64,000 bases of DNA from Streptomyces lavendulae subsp. lavendulae (lineage in GTDB: Bacteria > Actinomycetota > Actinomycetes > Streptomycetales > Streptomycetaceae): positions 2,294,001 to 2,358,000 of the forward strand of contig NZ_CP024985.1 in assembly GCF_002803845.1 (NCBI RefSeq). The letters are read 5' to 3'. Positions 61,580-64,000 of this stretch are shown one piece after another (within the stretch, counting starts at the first letter, position 1; every line of letters begins with the position of its first letter). The notes under the pieces were generated by a model, which saw only the letters and a list, made by a program, of their open reading frames with translations, searched no databases and was not told the DNA's origin. A program made the translations under genes and the position numbers.

Positions 61580-62509
61580 CTACTTGAGCGTGGCGGAGGT
61601 CAGTCCGGCCTGGATCTGGCGCTGGAAGGACAGGTAGACCACCACCATCGGGATGATCGCGATGGTCACGCCGGCGAACAGCACCGGCAGATCCGTCTCG
61701 TACCCCATCTGCTGCTGGAGCTGGATCAGCCCCTGGGTGAGCAGGTAGCGCTCGGGGTCCGAGCCGCTCTGGGGCTGCATCAGCACGGAGGGCAGGATGT
61801 ACTGGTTCCACTGCCCCAGGACATTGAATATCCCGACGCTGATCAGGCCGGGCTTGGCCATCGGCAGCATCACCTGGAAGAAGATCCGGGTGTCGGAAGC
61901 CCCGTCGATCACCGCCGCCTCGTGCACCGCCGTCGGCAGGGTGCGGAAGAAGGAGTGCATGAAGAAGACCGTGAACGGCATCGAGTAGGCGACGTACACC
62001 AGGATCAGCCCCTGGTAGCTGTTGAGCATGTCGAGCCGCTTGACCATGAAGAACAGCGGGACGAGCGCCAGGAAGACGGGGAACATGGCCCCGCTGACGA
62101 AGAAGTAGTAGATGAGGCGGTTCCCCCGGAAGGGGTACCGGGCCAGCACGTAGGCGGCCATCGAGCCGAGCAGCATCGTCAGCGGGACCGAGAACACCAT
62201 CACGATCACCGTGTTGGCGAAGTAGTCGCCGATGCCCTTGTCCCAGGCGCGGACGAAGGCGTCGAAGTGCCAGTTGGAGGGCCAGCCGAGGGCCGATCCG
62301 CCGATCTGGGAGTCGGTCTTGAAGGAGCCGAGCATCAGCCAGAACAGCGGCAGGACGATCAGTATCGCCCAGACGGCCAGGAAGCCGTGGGAGAAGACGT
62401 TGAGCGCCGTTCCGTCGGAGCGGCGGCCGCCGCCCTCCCCGGTCCGGCGGCCGCTGCCCCCGGACCGCTGCGCCCCGGCCTCGCCGGGCGCCTTGATCAC
62501 TGTGGTCAT
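61580..62509 (-). CDS. ngcG: Sugar ABC permease (NgcG-type)
   Basis: A 309-residue CUT1 permease with about six helices and the EAA loop AAVIDGASDTRIFFQVMLPMA (positions ~197-217; shown as EAAVIDGASD then MLPMAKPGL). MAAYVLARYPFRGNRLIYYF and the C-terminal IPMVVVYLSFQRQIQAGLTS complete the family pattern. It is 12 bp downstream of the partner permease. By synteny with S. coelicolor SCO6005-6007 it would import N-acetylglucosamine and chitobiose; sequence alone supports only the CUT1 class. Confidence 0.83.
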   Translation of the reverse strand: MTTVIKAPGEAGAQRSGGSGRRTGEGGGRRSDGTALNVFSHGFLAVWAILIVLPLFWLMLGSFKTDSQIGGSALGWPSNWHFDAFVRAWDKGIGDYFANTVIVMVFSVPLTMLLGSMAAYVLARYPFRGNRLIYYFFVSGAMFPVFLALVPLFFMVKRLDMLNSYQGLILVYVAYSMPFTVFFMHSFFRTLPTAVHEAAVIDGASDTRIFFQVMLPMAKPGLISVGIFNVLGQWNQYILPSVLMQPQSGSDPERYLLTQGLIQLQQQMGYETDLPVLFAGVTIAIIPMVVVYLSFQRQIQAGLTSATLK

Positions 62510-62521
62510 GGTGTCTCCCGC

Positions 62522-63466
62522 TCAGAACTCGATGCGCTCGCGGCGGGTGGCGCGCAGCGTGACGACGGACAGGATCATGGTGAGCACCAGCATGACCACG
62601 CCCATGGCGCAGGCGTATCCGCTCTTGCCGAAGTAGAGGAAGTTGCGCATCAGCACGGTCGCCATGACCTCGCTGTGGTGGTCCGGCCCGCCGCCGAACG
62701 AGCCGGAGGTCATGGTCGACACCAGGACGAACATGTCCATCGCGGCGATGCCCAGGTAGACCGCCGAGGTCTGTACGGAGTCCCAGAGCAGGGGCAGCGT
62801 GACCTTGACGAAGGTCTGGGCCCGGCCGGCGCCGTCCAGCAGGGCGGCCTCGTAGATGTCCTTGGGCACGGACTGCATGGCCGCGGAGAAGAGCACCAGG
62901 TAGAAGCCGACGCCGTGCCAGACCACCACGAGCAGCAGGCACCAGAGCACCAGGTTCGGCTCGTTGAGCCATTCGACCGGGTGCGCCGGGTCGACCAGGC
63001 CCAGCCCGATGAGGAAGCCGTTGAGCAGGCCGCCCTCGTCGCTGCGGTACACGGCGCCGAAGAGGACCGCGAGGATGGCGAGGGAGAGGACCTGGGGGAA
63101 GAAGTAGACGATCTTGTAGAAGGCGGAGCCCCGGACCCCGCGGACACCGCCCGCCCCGCTGCGCCCTCCCGCGTTCACCATGAAGGCGAAGAAGAGGGCG
63201 AGCAGGATGGTCAGCGTCGGGACGAACACCAGGAGCAGCAGGTTGTGCCACAGGGCGCCGAGGAAGACCTCGTCCTTCATCAGGGCCGTGTAGTTGTCCA
63301 GGCCGATGAAGCCGAACGTCGGCGACTGGCCGGACCAGTTGGTGAAGGAGTAGCCGAACGTCTGGATGTACGGCCAGATGACGAAGGTCAGGTACAGCGC
63401 GAGGGGCAGGACGAGGAAACCGGCGATGAAGCCGACCCGCCCTCTGCTCGTGGCTACTTGGCTCAT
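62522..63466 (-). CDS. ngcF: Sugar ABC permease (NgcF-type)
   Basis: A 314-residue CUT1 permease. N-terminal FIAGFLVLPLALYLTFVIWP is the first helix, and the EAA loop reads YEAALLDGAGRAQTFVKVTL (~211). Five or more further helices are apparent. It lies between the binding-protein gene (25-bp gap) and ngcG and would form the heterodimeric channel with it. No ATPase gene is in the operon so far, consistent with use of the shared ATPase MsiK in Streptomyces sugar importers. Confidence 0.83.
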   Translation of the reverse strand: MSQVATSRGRVGFIAGFLVLPLALYLTFVIWPYIQTFGYSFTNWSGQSPTFGFIGLDNYTALMKDEVFLGALWHNLLLLVFVPTLTILLALFFAFMVNAGGRSGAGGVRGVRGSAFYKIVYFFPQVLSLAILAVLFGAVYRSDEGGLLNGFLIGLGLVDPAHPVEWLNEPNLVLWCLLLVVVWHGVGFYLVLFSAAMQSVPKDIYEAALLDGAGRAQTFVKVTLPLLWDSVQTSAVYLGIAAMDMFVLVSTMTSGSFGGGPDHHSEVMATVLMRNFLYFGKSGYACAMGVVMLVLTMILSVVTLRATRRERIEF

Positions 63467-63491
63467 GGGTGTCCGTCCCTGGGACGCGGTG

Positions 63492-64000
63492 TCAGCTGCG
63501 GTGGTTGTTCTTGGCGTTCGGGTCCTTGGCGGCCTTGTCTACCGCAGCCTGGGCCCGCTTGATCCACTCCTTTGGCTGGATCCGCTTGGCCATCAGCTCA
63601 TTGGACGCGTCCTGGATCTCGGTGTCCATCGCGCTGTACCAGTCGGGGTACAGGTAATTGAAGGTGTTGTCCCCGGCCGCCTTGAGCGCCGTCACGGCCG
63701 ACTGGGTGCCCGGCCGCAGCTTGACCTTGGGGTCCACGCCGTCCTTGACCACGGTGAGCGAGTTGGCCTGCTGGGCGAAGAGCGTGGACCATTCGCGGGA
63801 GAGCATCGACCGGACGAACTCCAGGCCGCCGGCCTTGTTGGCCGCCTTCTCCGGGACGATGAAGGGCTCGCCCGCACCCGCCCGGATGGCCTCGAAGGGC
63901 AGCTTGCTGTCGGCGAGCAGCGGGACCGGCAGGAACTGCATGTCGAAGTCGTCGGGGGTCTGCTTGAGCTGCTCGTTCTCCAGCCAGGAGCCCGAGGGGA
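63492..64000 (-). CDS. ngcE: Sugar-binding protein, C-terminal part (NgcE-type, truncated by window edge)
   Basis: The last ~169 residues of an extracellular binding protein. The frame stays open to the right edge (PSGSWLENEQLKQTPDDFDM at the edge). The C-terminal lobe shows the usual CUT1-type features: AGAGEPFIVPEKAANKAGGL, EFVRSMLSREWSTLFAQQAN and a long amphipathic helix to the end (WIKRAQAAVDKAAKD). It is upstream of ngcF in the same operon. The substrate, GlcNAc/chitobiose, is inferred from synteny and the family pattern. Confidence 0.8.
   Translation of the reverse strand, partial: PSGSWLENEQLKQTPDDFDMQFLPVPLLADSKLPFEAIRAGAGEPFIVPEKAANKAGGLEFVRSMLSREWSTLFAQQANSLTVVKDGVDPKVKLRPGTQSAVTALKAAGDNTFNYLYPDWYSAMDTEIQDASNELMAKRIQPKEWIKRAQAAVDKAAKDPNAKNNHRS

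Noticed and set aside
1..64000. tRNA, rRNA, insertion sequences, integrases, att sites
   Set aside because: None was recognised on reading both strands; a covariance-model search could still reveal a tRNA I missed.

Overview
The window is a chromosomal segment of a Streptomyces-type actinomycete. Support comes from about 73% G+C with third-codon G/C bias, many GTG starts, 4-bp ATGA/GTGA operon overlaps, and lineage markers: whiI with a WhiG-type promoter, coproporphyrin-dependent heme genes, a ROK regulator beside a xylose-type ABC operon, and DUF3000. From murC rightwards, the gene order (murC, hemG/hemQ, hemE, whiI, rnd, fadA/fadB, sialic-acid-like cluster, permease, dxs, xylFGH, rok7B7, ngcEFG) matches what I remember of the S. 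coelicolor SCO6060 to SCO6005 interval. No rRNA, tRNA, insertion sequence, phage or CRISPR was recognised.

Left region (1-11.4 kb), the accessory-looking part: the tail of an unidentified protein, a Tat-exported phospholipase C, and a GTPase-associated protein 1 (GAP1) family protein with an internal in-frame duplication. Then comes a tightly coupled six-gene cluster: KASIII-like condensing enzyme, GT2 glycosyltransferase, AMP-dependent acyl ligase, second GT2, divergent P450 and NAD-dependent epimerase. The condensing/ligase/reductase trio recalls OleA, OleC and OleD but has no OleB partner.

11.4-20.6 kb: msrB, murC and a small stress-like protein transcribed leftward; a RibD-C type reductase divergent from a ZapE-like ATPase; an OsmC protein; a lipoprotein polysaccharide deacetylase; an AIM24/ABC operon whose ATPase gene seems to start with CTG; and a Pth2-like hydrolase.

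20.8-23.3 kb holds the candidate system I find most interesting: a DUF692 multinuclear iron oxidative enzyme (MNIO) overlapping by 4 bp a TIGR04222-type membrane protein with a Ser/Gly tail carrying ten cysteines at roughly seven-residue spacing. It suggests a modifying enzyme with a membrane-tethered cysteine-rich substrate.

23.4-36 kb: a secreted alpha/beta hydrolase behind a palindromic operator, hemQ, hemG, a DUF4349 lipoprotein, a CoA-disulfide-reductase-like flavoprotein, hemE, DUF3000, whiI, rnd and another alpha/beta hydrolase. 36-39.4 kb: fadA and fadB for beta-oxidation, ending in a 16-bp terminator stem.

39.5-49 kb: a polysialic-acid-like cluster (polysialyltransferase-like protein, GT2, DUF6716 glycosyltransferase, neuA, neuB without its usual C-terminal domain, a second transferase-like protein, a propeller-like protein, and an LCP ligase that could attach the polymer to peptidoglycan). 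49-64 kb: cationic amino acid permease, dxs, xylFGH with the ROK regulator, mgtA/mgtC behind a leader containing a 13-codon ORF and a hairpin, and ngcG, ngcF and the end of ngcE, which runs off the right edge.
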